Notes: generated by a model from the letters alone, not told the origin. DNA of 64,000 nt from Owenia fusiformis (GCA_903813345.2 CAIIXF020000006.1:23693936-23757935); one strand, 5' to 3'. Counted from the stretch's first letter, positions 25,201-37,700 are shown. Program-made: numbers and translations.

Positions 25201-28200
25201 TCAGGATATCACTCTTATACTCGTTTATTCCAATTAAAATTACACATATCATATTTAACACCCCTTTTAAATCCCAATGTCCATTCAAAGTTGTTTTAAC
25301 CCCAGTGTCATCATCAGGGATGCAGTACGTGCGATGAGATCAAGGGCAGACATTTGCATTGAAAGGAATGGGGGTCATGTTGAAGGACACTGGGGTTAAA
25401 AAAACTTTGAATGGACATTGGGATTTAAAAGGGGTGTTAAATATGATATGTGTAATTTCAATTAGAATAAATGAGTAAAAGAGTGATATCCTGATGTTTG
25501 TTGTTACTTATCACCTTGTTATGATGGTGAAATTGACTTGGCTGAAAGTGGTACAAACTCATTTCTGACATGGTGACTTAAATCCCTTTTAACTCAGTCA
25601 TCCGTGAAGGAAAATAGACAACTTTGGTATCATAAGAAAGAGGACCTCATTACCTATCAGATGGTAGCTGTGAAATTTTCCTATTATTATACATATTTGA
25701 GTAATAAGTAATCTATTGCTGGTTTCCTTTTTTTTGGGACACACTGTATACAATGGTAAATGAACATTAAATACAGTAGCTCCGTTATGCTTCAAGTTTG
25801 TATATTTTTAGGTGATATCGGTTATTTTGATAAGGATGGTTGGTTCTTTATCGTTGATAGAATCAAGGAACTGATCAAATACAATGCCCTTCAGGTATGA
25901 ACATATGCCAACTGATTTTCTCTAGGATGGACAAATAATTCATCCATATCCCGTCATTAAAAAAATTAGCAAGTGCCATCGTTTTTCGCTTCACCAAAAA
26001 ACTATTTTTAGTTGATTTAACAGGAACAATATGCATTTGCATGTATGTTATAAGAAAGGATAAGTCCTCCCCAGGAAATATCTAATGTTTTACTCTGAAC
26101 AATGTAGGTTGCTCCTGCAGAATTGGAAGCCATTTTGATCACTCATCCGGGCATCTCTGACGTAGCAGTAATTGGTATCCCGGATGAAAGTGCCGGAGAA
26201 CTACCAAAGGCATACGTCGTCCTTAGACCTGGAACAAAATTAGAGGCGTCTAATATCTCATCATTCTTGTCCAGTAAGTTGAATATATAAAAGAAAGGAT
26301 ATGACTTAGACTTTCTCAAATCATCACACTTAATCACAGGCTGGTATCGAAATATTTGTCCGCTGTGACGGAGCATGCTATTTCTCATAAAAACACTAAG
26401 AATACTTCACGATTCATTTTTTAACTCATATGTTTCGTTATACCAAAGAAAATTACTTACTCCATGCAATGGATATATCATTTGCTGGTAACTTTCACTT
26501 AAAGTTATTGAAAATGGCGCTGGAGTATATATCATACTTCAAAATGTACCATTTCTTGTTTAACTTTCTAATGGCACGATATAGTGACAGATAATATTTA
26601 CACATGGTTTCAGCATTACTATGAAGGTATAAATGAGATGTTGATGTATTCGGTCTTTTTATTTTTTTATAAAAAATAATGTTTAATTTTTTTGTCCGCT
26701 GTGACGGAGCAGTTGCAAATGTAAACTGTAAAAATGCTCTGTCAGAGCGGACAAAAAATATTAGTATTATTTTTTATAAAAAAATTAAAAAGACCCAATG
26801 CATTAATATCTCATTAATACATTCAGAGTTATGCTGAAAACATATTTTAATATTCTTGTGTCACTATATCATGCCATTAAAAAGTTTAAAAAGAAATTGT
26901 ACATTTTAGAGTTTGATACTCTGGCGCCGTTTTCAATAGCTTTTACTCCTAGCGTTATTGGACTTCAAACAGAAGTGAAGGTTACCCGCAAATGATATAT
27001 CCATTGCATGGAGTAAGTAATTTTCTTTGATGTAACGAAACATATGAGTTAAGAAATAAAGTGTGAAGCATTCTTAGTGTTTTTATGAAAAATAGCATGC
27101 TCCGTCACAGCGGACAAATCTTTCGATACCAGCCTGTGTTAATAAGCAAAAATTAATCCAATGTGTAGATATGTGTAAATAATCTCCCTCTCCCTAGTTT
27201 CTCATTGTATTGTATGGCAAGTATTCATAAGTCAATGCCCCGGGGGTCTTAGGGAGTCCTAGGGAAATAAGTCCACCGACTCGCACACCTAGGAAAATAA
27301 GTCACATTTTCCTTAGGACTGTATATCCTATGCCTAGGATGAGTAGTCCGATGCGGACTTATATTCCTGGATGCCTGTCAGAAATTTAAGTTCATGTAAA
27401 CTTAATATGTCAACCTTTCAATTCAAGTTTCCATATAATTAACTAGAAAACATCCAACACATAAACATTACATGTCATATTTTTATTCACGGGCAAAATG
27501 ACAATACAATTTAAATTGGTTAACTACATGTATAAAATGTCTGAAAAATATTTGGGAATTCCTTTTTAATTACTGACCACACTTACCAAACAAATCAAAT
27601 GTGTGTTGATTTATTGTTCACGCCTAACCATCGACAACGTACAGTGGCAAAATATACCGTCGTACACTTTAGATGTACGGTGTCACTATTAACTGATTTG
27701 AAACAAAAACTATGATGTAGGTTTGATGTACGTTTTAAGAATTTAATCTGAGGAATACATAAAGAATTTCCTGTTTAATTTCGTGTGTATTCGCTTCGAA
27801 AGACTTTTTATGCTCGATTTTTTCGTAGCAAATCTACCCACAAAATTGATCAGTTGGTGAATGTTGTTTTTCACATTTTCTTTGATAATTTTTCCCCTGA
27901 CGCCTAAGAGTGTCGATTATTTTTATGAGAATATGTTTCTCTAAACTACACAATATAGGTCGGTTGAAATTTTAACAAGTACTGGTATTAACATTTCGGG
28001 CTACAATTTAAAAAGATTACAAACGTACGTTGTCAACTCAATGTACGTTGTCCCATTGCATTTACACATCTCAATTCACCGTTAACCAAATTGCATGCAA
28101 CGTATTTTTATAACACTAATCGGCAGGGGGTCAGATGCATTAAAAACTGAAACTGAACAATTACACTTTTACTTCAACTTGACTGCACTATTGCACCTCT

Positions 28201-31200
28201 GCACTTTCACTTTCCAGATATACAAACGCAAAACGGGATTTTAAAAGTAATTTTCGATAAGCTGCAGCTAGTATTGCGATATCTTTATCAACTTCTTAAG
28301 ATTATTAAAATTCATAAAAGTATATTATCTTAACGGATACTTGAAAATGTTCGTTGAACATCCCTTGTTACTCATTTAAAACCTGAATGGATTTGGAATA
28401 AAATTATTGCATTGTTTAATATTATATCTCATGAATTTCAATTACACTGACACCGTACAGTGGAGTTGACAACATACATTTCAGCTTTTTTAAATTATAC
28501 CAAATACATATATTCATTACATCCTCATCCATCCTATATTGGTTAGTTGTGAGAAACACATTATCATAAAAATAATCGACACTCTTAGGCGACACGGGAA
28601 AACAATTATCAAATAGTGGAGTCAGTTAGCTGTTCAATTGCACATGCTATATATACCACCATTTTTGCATAAGTATCATGAATACATATTTTTGATATCT
28701 AACGAAGTGGTGTTAAAAATAGCCACAGTTGATAATAGCAGGCCTCGGAAACCTGGCACATTTACATTGAAATAAGACATTTTTAGCAATGTGATTGTTT
28801 GATTGTTTAAAACTCAATATATTAACTTTAGAAATCTACAACATGAGAAAATTACATGGTGGACTTTTTGAGAAAAGGATCCGGACACTTCAGTGAAGCT
28901 ATATTGATAGTGGTTTTTCATGGCAGCCAATGGGGATTTTAGAAAATTTAAACGCCATTATCTTTGGAACAAGGCAAAATAAAATAAACAACCCTTCTTA
29001 TTTTGGAGATCATCATGTTATTGTAAGATACTAGGATTATGAGCTTTATCCATTTAAAACTGTTCTGCGGGGAGTCTTTTGAAGATTGATTAATTAACGT
29101 GGAGCTTAATGTAAATATGCAACATTTTCGAGGCCTGCTATTATCAATTCTAGGGATTTATAGACCCAAATGCCTCCACTTAAAGGAAATGTGAAAAATA
29201 AATGCAACAAATTTTATGGGTACATTTACTACGAAAAAAATCAAGCACTGCTCGAGAATCTTTCAACGTAATCAGTAAGCTAAAAGTCTTTCGAAGCGAA
29301 TACACACGAAATTAAAAATGAAATCCTTTATGTATTCCTCAAATTATTTTTTTAAAACGTACACCACACCTACATCATAGGTTTTGCTTCAAATCAGTGA
29401 ATAGTGACACCGTACATCTAAAGTGTACGACGATATATTTTGTCATTGTACGTTGTCAATAGTTAGGCGTGTTGTTGCGTGAATGTCAACGCTTAAAATA
29501 AGTTCGACCTTCCCAAAATAAAATTAAATGAAAAAATATGAAACGAAATACAGAGCCAAGGGGAGTCGAACAAGGGTTCTACTTCGAACTAAATTATAAA
29601 TATCTTGTCTAATGCTCTAACCAAACGCTCTACTAACCCTACTATCACACCAAACTAGTTTTCACTACGTTCTCGAAAACGGACTTCAACTGTGTACGAA
29701 CGGACTGGACGTACTTAGAGCCGTTTGGGATCTATTTACAAACTTCATTGAACGTACTCGAACGGGTAGGTCCTCTAGAACTTAGTACATGCTCAAAATG
29801 TTCTTGTGGTCGATACGTTCTACAATTAGAACTAGTGACAACGTACTAACGACGAGCTGGACGTACTACTAACGGAACCGTCGTACTTCAATCCTTCTAG
29901 GGACGTTTTAACAACGAGTTGAACTGTCTGAGGACGTATTGAGAACGAGGTAGAACTATTTGCAAACGGGTTTAAACTGATTAAGAACGTATTTAAGACT
30001 GCTTATGAACGAGTTGGCAAAAATATAGCTATCACACCAAACAAGTTGTCACTGCGTTCTTCAAAACTGTGTGCGAACGGAATGGACGTAGCTACAACGT
30101 TCTACGGTCTGTTTACGAACTTCATGAACTTTCCCGGACGGGGAATGTGATTTAGAATTTTGAATCGATTCAAAATTCGATGGCGACCATACCGTTCTGT
30201 AATCAGGTCATGATGACCTTCTAGACTAAGGGACGCGTTATACGACGTTGTACACCGACCTGGTGCGACCTGAACGAACTGCGAATGAGATGGACGTATT
30301 GAAGACTGTTTATGAACGAAGTACTAGCTAATTATTTTAGACATATTTCCCGACCACAGCCAGATTGAGTCCGTTTTACGACGTTTTCGTAGGACTGGCA
30401 AGAACGGGTTAGAACTAGTTTGGTGTGATAGGGGGGTTACCCCCCCCCCCTATCACACCAAACTAGTTCTCAAGTTCCGTTCTTTCCAATCCTACGAAAA
30501 AGTCGTAAAACAAGCTAAATCTGGCTGTGGTCGGGAAATATGTCTAAAATAATTAGCTACTTCGTTCATAAACAGTCTTCAATATGTCCATCTCATTCGC
30601 AGTTCGTTCAGATCGCACCATGTCGGTGTGCACACGTGTTGCAATTGATATCCGATTGCACAACGTTGTATAACGCGTCCCGAGTAGGGTTGAAGTACGG
30701 CAATTACGTTCATGGTCTAGTAGGTCTTCGCGTTTGAAGTACGTTGTCACAAGATCTTATTACAGAACGGTATGGTCGCCATCGAATTTTGGATCATTTC
30801 AAAATTCTAAAATCACCTTCCCGTCTGAGAACGTTCATGAAGTTCGTCAGACGGGAAGGTGATTAGACAGTTTCAGATACGTTCATTCCGTTCGCACCCA
30901 GTTTAAAACCAGTTTTGAAGAACGCAGTGGCAACTTTTTTGGTGTGATAGCTATATTTTTGCTAACTCGTTCATAAGCAGTCTTTAATACGTTCTCAATC
31001 AGTTTAAACCCGTTTTCAATTAGTTCTACGTCGTTCTCAATAAGTCCTCAAACAGTCCAACTCGTTGTAAAAACGTCCTTAGTAGTATAGGAGTACGACG
31101 GTTCCGTTTGTAGTACGTCCAGCTCGTCGTTAGTACGTTGTCACTCGTTCTAATTGTAGAACGTGACGACCACGAGAACATTTTGAGCATGTTATAAGTT

Positions 31201-31417
31201 CTAGAGGTCTTTAAACTCCCTATTATTAAATCCGTACGTCCACGGGAATTGAGTCTATCATTTGCACGCTCTTTGTATAATTTCAGGCAAGGTGGCACCT
31301 TACAAACAACTTCGTGGAGGAGTAGAGTTTATAGATGAAATACCAAGAAATGCAACTGGGAAGATTTTACGAAGGGTGCTCAAGCAGCAATCCAAATCTC
31401 ATCAAAGTCGACTTTGA
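19279..31417 (+). CDS. Acyl-CoA synthetase, 4CL/luciferase family, peroxisomal (11 exons)
   Basis: Joining exons 19279-19374, 20510-20717, 21215-21321, 22725-22930, 23238-23451, 23907-24078, 24182-24285, 24432-24576, 25812-25894, 26108-26273 and 31287-31417 gives 1,632 bases, 543 residues, with every junction GT-AG and in phase. The length is normal for the ANL family. Motifs in order: [11 protein letters not shown] phosphate loop (179-189), GYGMTET (335-341), HTGDIGY (416-422), [20 protein letters not shown] (hinge/A8 region), [11 protein letters not shown] with the catalytic lysine at 526. The C-terminus is SRL, a type 1 peroxisomal targeting signal. The family activates a carboxylic acid with ATP to an adenylate, then forms the CoA thioester; substrate is unknown. 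The A8 loop has YNALQ where 4CL enzymes usually have YKGxQ. Luciferase activity cannot be inferred. No frameshift or stop breaks the model. The final intron is 5 kb and filled with foldback elements. Confidence 0.93.
19840..20050. repeat. Degenerate short tandem sequence in intron 1
   Basis: Words such as atatcattgcacaagatatcat and acaac recur; a ~30-base stretch at about 19,960 is repeated near 20,006. It looks like a decayed minisatellite. Confidence 0.4.
20846..20945. repeat. Dispersed repeat, copy 1 (intron 2)
   Basis: The sequence aacaccaaccgccggactcc and following ~80 bases resembles 45280-45370 (aacaccaaccgccgactgcc), including a shared aatgtcac...tggtg...ataaa tail. It is a small dispersed repeat of unknown type. 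Confidence 0.5.
21560..22290. repeat. Degenerate repeat and inverted repeat in intron 3
   Basis: From about 21,600 to 21,900 the sequence is unusually rich in tcccat, gtccta and cccattgg words at irregular ~12-20-base spacing. A segment at ~21,972-21,992 (ttccaaggagaattggctccc) recurs inverted at ~22,258-22,280 (gggagccaatcctccttgg). This probably marks another decayed foldback element. Confidence 0.4.
24612..24745. mobile_element. 134-bp TA-flanked MITE in intron 8
   Basis: TAGGGAGTTTAAGCTTGCA at 24612 is matched by its exact complement ending at 24745. The terminal TA could be the duplicated target, as in Tc1/mariner-derived MITEs. A half-element with the same tip (aaactccctattatta) occurs at about 31,208. 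Confidence 0.65.
24949..25746. mobile_element. Mariner-type foldback MITE in intron 8
   Basis: The tips CAGGGTGTCCC (24949) and GGGACACACTG (25746) are flanked by TA on both sides (24947-24948 and 25747-25748). The two arms of about 370 bases are near-perfect inverted copies, leaving a loop of about 60 bases around 25,320-25,380. The tip sequence is a known signature of mariner-derived elements. There is no transposase; the minus-strand frames at 24831-25795 are arm read-through. Confidence 0.85.
26335..27138. mobile_element. Foldback element, CACAGG tips, TTAAT duplication (intron 10)
   Basis: The ends CACAGGCTGGTATCGAAA and complement are flanked by TTAAT at 26330-26334 and 27139-27143. 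Nearly the whole 804 bases is a palindrome; the word ttgtccgctgtgacggagca appears near both tips and again near the centre. No coding content is visible. Confidence 0.8.
27619..29471. mobile_element. Foldback element, CACGCC tips, TTGTT duplication (intron 10)
   Basis: The ends CACGCCTAAC and GTTAGGCGTG are flanked by TTGTT at 27614-27618 and 29472-29476. Outer arms of about 230 bases match inversely (for example gtacactttagatgtacggtgtcacta against its complement near 29,400). Two further inverted pairs are nested: cgcctaagagtgtcgattattttta (27,900) with its complement near 28,570-28,590, and gataatagcaggcctcg (28,731) with its complement near 29,131-29,147. Confidence 0.8.
29552..29637 (-). 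repeat. tRNA-derived SINE head
   Basis: On the minus strand TGGTTAGAGCATT (A-box-like) is followed about 40 bases later by TTGTTCGACTCCCC (B box), the spacing of a Pol III tRNA promoter, and then by an AT-rich tail. It abuts the foldback element that starts at about 29,641. The anticodon region is not convincing, so SINE is favoured over tRNA. Confidence 0.5.
29641..31206. mobile_element. Inverted foldback complex with CTATCACACCAAAC tips (intron 10)
   Basis: The tip ctatcacaccaaac occurs plus at ~29,642, 30,031 and 30,451 and minus at ~30,420 and 30,940. The stretches 29,788-30,432 and 30,445-31,206 form one large palindrome centred on a G-run/C-run (30,432-30,451). The leftmost ~147 bases have no partner on the right, so the right end has been lost. 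The arms are studded with acgtt/gaacg words at short intervals. No protein is encoded. Confidence 0.75.
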
Positions 31418-32073
31418 TCGTGATCTCCCTTGGATTTGTATCAACAGGGTGCTAATTCGTAATGAGGTCCTATCAAATTATGGTCCTACTCTCCATTGAT
31501 TTATATGGTGACCTAAATACAACTCTTTCCCTCATTATCTTATACACAATCAGGGCCAGTAAGGGCCGTTAAGAAAGGGGACCGTAATCCCCGGGGGACC
31601 ATAATTTCTTTCACACCGGTCCTGCCCTGATCAAGATATTTCAATATTTCACCCTTGATGAAACATATATTCAACAGGGCATATGTTATTCCAAAGTAGA
31701 CACATTATGAAATTTTAAACAGAGAAAGACGTTCCAAGTAATGCCTGATGATAAGCACAACAAAAATATAACTTATTAACCCCTAATAAAATTTAGTAAA
31801 TTGTTTAAAAAGTGATACTGTCAGTTTTGGAAATATTAACAAAGCATTCTGTCTGAAATTCAATATGCAGTTTCTCTTCTTTTCTGAATAATCGAAAAAT
31901 AGACTGTATTTGAGACAGGCCCATAAGAAGTGGATTCTTTTTTTGCGTCCCCTTGCTTGCACGATTTTGAGTAAATTAGAAAAAAACAAACACATCCAAA
32001 TAGCAATCACAAGGGTCTGAAAGCCAGTACCATCGCATTTCGTTCGATCAGAATCAGATGAAATGGCGGATAA
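31418..32073. other. Downstream of acyl-CoA synthetase; likely 3' UTR
   Basis: No coding frame. A canonical AATAAA at 31785-31790 is the first clear poly(A) signal after the stop codon. A hairpin of about 80 bases (tcagggccag... / ...ctgccctga) lies at about 31,550-31,632. Confidence 0.35.
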
Positions 32074-32846
32074 TTTTTGATCCAGAGAGAGGTAGGTGTA
32101 ATTTTACTCGGTAGCCTGTGATCGTTTCGGAGTGTGTCCTTACCTAAAAACAGGCTCATCAGATTTCCAGTACATTGGGGCGCATCCAATTCTTATAAAA
32201 TGACAGCTATCCATTTAGTTTTTCTGTATTGTGAGGTTAAGCAAAGAAATATTTTGATTTTTTACAGGGAATACACGAATCGAGTTATATTTTCTTTTTA
32301 TTTGCCATTTCATTGACAAGATATGCAATTTTTCTTGTGTATGAACTAACAAAACACCCTCCAATCTGCAAATTTTAGCTTAAAAACGATCGATAAAAGA
32401 AAAATGACGAAATTTTGGAAACACTGGACGAAATAAAAATTGTACTGGACGCAAGCCTGTTAATGCCGGATGGCTTGCGTCCAGTACACTTTCATTTTGT
32501 CCGGTATTTCTTTAAATTTCGTCATTTTTCTACTTTCGATCATTTCAAAGCTAAAGTTTGCCGACTGGAAGCTGTAATCTTATTCCATACACAAGAAAAT
32601 TGCATATCTTGTCAATAAAATAGTAAATAAAAAGAAATCTGACTCGATTCGTGTATTTCTTGGTAAAGTATTTCCGTGCTTAACCCCACATTACAAAAAA
32701 TCTAGATGAATGACTGTCATTTTATAAGAATTGTGTGTTCCTCAATGTACTGAGAATCTGATGAGCCTGTTTCTAGATAAGGAAACACTGTAAAACGATC
32801 ACAGGCTACCGAGTAAAATCACACATACCTCTCTCTGGATCAAAAA
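32074..32846. mobile_element. Foldback element centred on a 15-bp perfect hairpin
   Basis: Arms beginning tttttgatccagagagaggta (32074) and ending with its complement (32846) run inward with good identity to a central hairpin, tactggacgcaagcc / ggcttgcgtccagta, at about 32,441-32,484. No clear target duplication was found. Confidence 0.75.
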
Positions 32847-33503
32847 TGGACGTCTGCGTCCAGGATCTCGGTTTGTACCAGACGAAAATACTGGACGTGT
32901 TTTTACCCCTGACATTGTGTATTTTCTTATTTTTCACCCTTGAATAATAGCTATGTTTAAAGATCTAATAGTAAGGTATCGCCAAAATGAATCAATATAG
33001 TATAAAAAATGTATGTATAATGAAGAAATAAATATTTAATAAAAAATCGATATGTGTTTGTAATATTGGTGTTATCTTAAGATTAAAAACTGTCACTATC
33101 ACTTTCATTTTTCAACAAATACAATGTCACGTGACATGTGACGCGGGGCAGTCAATTTAGATCCTGCATGGACCATATCACCATCAAATTGTCAATATTT
33201 CAACAACATCTTGCGATGGCATTTTAATTTGAAACATCTTGAATTTTGTGTCAAAATAAAGCTGGTCACGCCCATTTTCTATATTAATCAATGCTTTATT
33301 TACTACGACTACTTTATTCATTCAGGTGTCGTGTATAGTTAACCAATCAGAGCGACAAATGTTCCATATATGGCAGTTCATTAACATATTCGAGTGTTCT
33401 CTAATGCCTTTCCCGTCATGGTAACACGAGTAGTAACCAATCAAAATGCCGTATTTTATCGCGCGGGTTCAGAGTGACATACACATACAATGTGGATATA
33501 CAT

Positions 33504-34747
33504 CACGGTGTTATAGCAGGACGGTTACGACACCTCTGAAAACGAAATTAGACGACTACGATCACTGATTTATCCAATAAAATGGCCGCGATGGAACAGA
33601 AAACTAAGGTTGGTGCATTATTGTCTTCTACTGTGTATAAATGAAAGGATGAACGATTTTGTAGGCATCGCATTCGGTGATCCATTGAGTAATGTATATT
33701 TTGAACGTATTCTTTGCAAATTGATGCCCGGGGATAACATGAAATAAGCGAAAAACTGTTGAGTTTGAAATTCAAAACTACACAAAATTTGTTTATTTTT
33801 GTCGTTAGGGCATGGTCTACATTGCCTAACGACCTCGGGGTATATAGATGTAACCTACATACGATCATAAAAAGCCAATTGAGCATTGGAGACCACCTAA
33901 TATGTTCTACTCAAGCCATATTATTGTATTTTTAAAAAATTGATTTACGGTTACGCGAACCTCGTTCAAATATTATCCCAGATTCATTGTTATTAATTTT
34001 GTCATATTCATCCGTACTTGATGCTAATTCTTCTTTTGCCTCTTCATTGCTATCTTTTTTACTTAAATTGGTTTCATGAATAAAGCAAGACACAGTTTTT
34101 TTCTTGCCCTATAGAGGCTCAAACAAGAGCGTCTCTTGCGAGTCCTGAAAACAAATATAAGCAATTCAATATTCCATTTCTTACCCATTATAACAATTAC
34201 ATGGAAAGAGGCTATCAGAACTAGCAACCTTAACTTGAAAGATGTACATGCACGTAACCGTCCACTAAATATCTAATGTACATCTAATACAATACGTTAC
34301 CGTCCATAGAATTCATACGTACTCGTCTAACGACATTGCATTTGAAACCTTATTATTTGCAATATGACCACGTTCCTGTTCTGGATTTGTCATTTTATGG
34401 CTTGTTTATACAAAGTTTACTTACTGTTAATAGTTTGAGTGGCTCTGAGGCACATATACTGAGAAATCACGAGAATGGACTAAAAAATATGAACTTAGAC
34501 ATCTCAGTCGGTAAGGTTAGAGCTTATATTCCGCTTCTAGTAAACCACCTGGCAGATTTGACCCAGTCTTTATAACTATCCATATATAAGTCACCGAATG
34601 GAACTAGTTAAAAAGGAAATCTTATCTGTGAATCTTGCCTACAGTCGAGAAAGAGGACTACTGTCTTTCCCATCCGCCATTTTTTGTTATCGTTACCGCA
34701 AAATTTTGCAAATCGCCTTGACGTAACCGTCATGCTATAACACCGTG
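33504..34747. mobile_element. 1.24-kb element with CACGGTG tips and TACAT duplication
   Basis: CACGGTGTTATAGCA at 33504 and TGCTATAACACCGTG ending at 34747 are inverted repeats of about 26 bases, flanked by TACAT at 33499-33503 and 34748-34752. The interior holds no recognisable transposase. An ATG with a good context at 33582 lies inside it and is not taken as a gene. Confidence 0.65.
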
Positions 34748-34752
34748 TACAT

Positions 34753-37700
34753 GAAGTCTCTGATCGCGATGTCTAACAACTTCTTCTCGGAATTTGTCCA
34801 GAGAAATCAGCGATTCTAAATGAAGGTAGGATCTGCCATTTCTTCCTGTACAAGTTATAACTCCCTAGACCCAGTGGAAAGTGACGATGTAACATTCCCT
34901 TGTACTCAGGATTGTGCTAAGATGTTTCTACTAATTTAAAAAATCACCTTAGATTCAAACTTATTGCCGCAGTGTCATATAATAAGATCAATCTAAGTAA
35001 ACCCCCGATAATATGATTTCGTTTAGCTTAACCCTTTTACATTACATGACACTAAATCATATAGTTCTCCCATGGGGAATGACTGATTTAGCTAACCCAG
35101 GAAATGATAGATCACAAGATGTGATATTCCCTCAAGTAAGAATTTAAGCACTCAACACTTTTAAGACAGCTTATTTTTATTGGTAATTTGGAACCTTTCT
35201 TTGTGGGAAATAGACTCCGGAAAGATAATGTAGTATTATTTTAGTCTAATTTGGTAGAAAGCTTTTACGCCCTGTCTTAGTGAACATATGTGTTTTATCT
35301 CGAGAGATAAACATGGAAAACAAATAAATCAACGAGATCGCGAAGGCCTATATATCAAAGTAACGCAATTCGAAACACTAGATCCATGACTTTGACATGT
35401 ATATCACGAATAATAGAAAATTGAATGTAACAAGTTATACAATTGGAAGTCCCTAACCGACAGATTCAATGGTTTATTATGCAATGGGGTTGTCCTCTAT
35501 TGGCCCATTTCAAATTTGCCTATTTGGTAGAATTGCTGCGCTCTTAAATTTTTTCATAGGCGTAGCTATAGGGCCATACTCCCTGGCAGTGCTACATGGA
35601 AGTTCGTTTCAGGGCAGGTAGTACAAAAACTCTGAAAGATATGACCATTTCCTTCATCCTCGGTATGATCCAATAGCCACGGAAGTTTAATTTCATTTTG
35701 CCTCGCCTGTTTAAATGCCTCTCCAGCTTTTCGATCTTTACTACGCCTCTCCTTGCTTTCAATTATGAAATACCTTGACGAATAAAAAAATGTCTTACTC
35801 CAAGGGGAAATCCAATGATGGACCACTTGTGGTTTCTGGTTGACATCACATTAATGATACTTCATTGCATATTAAGAATTGGATCAATCGGACAACTGTT
35901 GCGGTGACATAAGGTGGACTAATCGGACTGTTGAGAGTCTAGAAACAGCTAATTCGGTAATTTATAACTTAATCAATTATAACAGATGCATTATGTCAAA
36001 AAATGTAAACAATTATCATTTATCTGTTAACTCTACCTCGGTATTTCAGAGATTCATCTGTACCATTTTCCCTTAATATAAGGTGTTGATTATGGTAAAC
36101 TTAAAGGGATAGTACTAGAGCTATTTGTATATGTAGTGCAAAATACAACACTTTGCATGTAATTGAATCCAGAATGGCACCACATTTTAGTATGCCGAAT
36201 TATTTACAAGTGTCTGTCATGACAGATCGTTTTTACCAATCGCCAATCTAAGAATATTTTGTCCATTATATAATCCAACACAGAACTGATGCCATACGTT
36301 GTTTTACCTTTTCATCTTTTTTTATTTCAACTGCCTCGGACACACATAACCTCGCTAACAATTATTACTTTAGTAAAGTTAATATAATTCTGTAAAACAT
36401 TGGGTGTTTAGTTGATATATAAAGAGTACACGCCACGTCAGTTTGATGTATTTTAAACGAGAGCCCTTCTCTCGTTACGATTTATCACCCCGTATCTATC
36501 TAGGGTTCTTTTTATGGTTCACTCAGTTTCACGTTTTATGTCATAGTATAATGTTACATCAATAAATTTATAATTTGGTTTTCATTAGCATATGATTATA
36601 AGTGTAAATTAGTCCCAGTGTTCAATCATGAAGTATCGTCCTCCGGAGATCGCTTATGTGCGCTTAGGCACATTCATGACCCTGAATGTGTATGTTAATA
36701 AGCATTGTGTGTGACCCAAAACAATAATTAATGGCAATAAGCACTTCTAGCAACACTGGGTTAATTTATTGGCTCTGGTGGAGTTTTGTACTCTGAACAA
36801 CTATTATGAATGGAAGTATAGTACAGTCCGGGATAAGAACTAGTCACACGACAGTATATCATCCTGTGGAAAATGGATACACTGAAAGCTTACACATCAT
36901 ATGGTATATCAAGTAGAATGAGATAGTAACGTTGTGTTGCGTTATGACGCCACCACGCGCAAACGTGTCACGAGGCTGCTTTTTGGTAGCATTATTTGAC
37001 GGAATCGTCTCAAGCAAATCTTGGCGAATAAAATTATTCGAAGATTTCCCTATAAGTACAAAAAATAAACATTTGGATTCAAGGTAAAGATTAACATGTA
37101 AATCAAATTACGCCCCAGAATAATGTCTTTAGTTTCAAGGAATTTAAAGGGATCCAACACCTTACAAAACTTCTTAACGGAGAGGAATAAGGGAAAATGC
37201 TTGCCGGATTCTGAATCTGTGTGTTTTTTAATGATTTTTCACCGTCTTAGAATTTCAATTTTTTTCCTTTGAAAAAATGAGATTTGCATTGTTTTCCAAT
37301 TAGAAAAATGAGTAAACATGAATAGCTCGAAATCTAAGGGTGAGATTTTGTTTTAAAAAATCATGGATATCAAGGCTAAATATAGCTATACAGTAAACAT
37401 AAAAAAAGCAATGCTTGGACTCTTCATATTCACACAAAAAGTTAATTAGTAAATGAGGTTTGATATTTGTGAGAATAAGTTGTACGAGGTGCAATGCTCT
37501 ACAAACACCAGACTACAGGATGGATTAGGATCAATGACACACATAAAAATTAATTAAAAAATATTTCATGATAATTATCTCAAACAAAAGCAGTTGGCGA
37601 AGGATACGTTTCATTACACTCAATAAATAGTTATTACTTTTGACTATATATACATATCTCATGGGGATGTATTTCCATCTGCTCAAGATATTATATTTTA

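Noticed and set aside
24831-25795. Several 60-110-codon minus-strand frames in intron 8
   Set aside because: They fall in the two arms of the mariner-type foldback and mirror each other.
33582-33644. ATG in good context (MAAMEQKTK...), near CCAAT boxes
   Set aside because: It lies inside the inverted-repeat element 33504-34747 and the frame stops after about 20 codons; no convincing splice donor.
35566-35826. 86-codon minus-strand frame with charged, protein-like sequence
   Set aside because: A possible donor (cttggagtaaga) and acceptor can be imagined nearby, but no homology is recognisable and no second exon was found.
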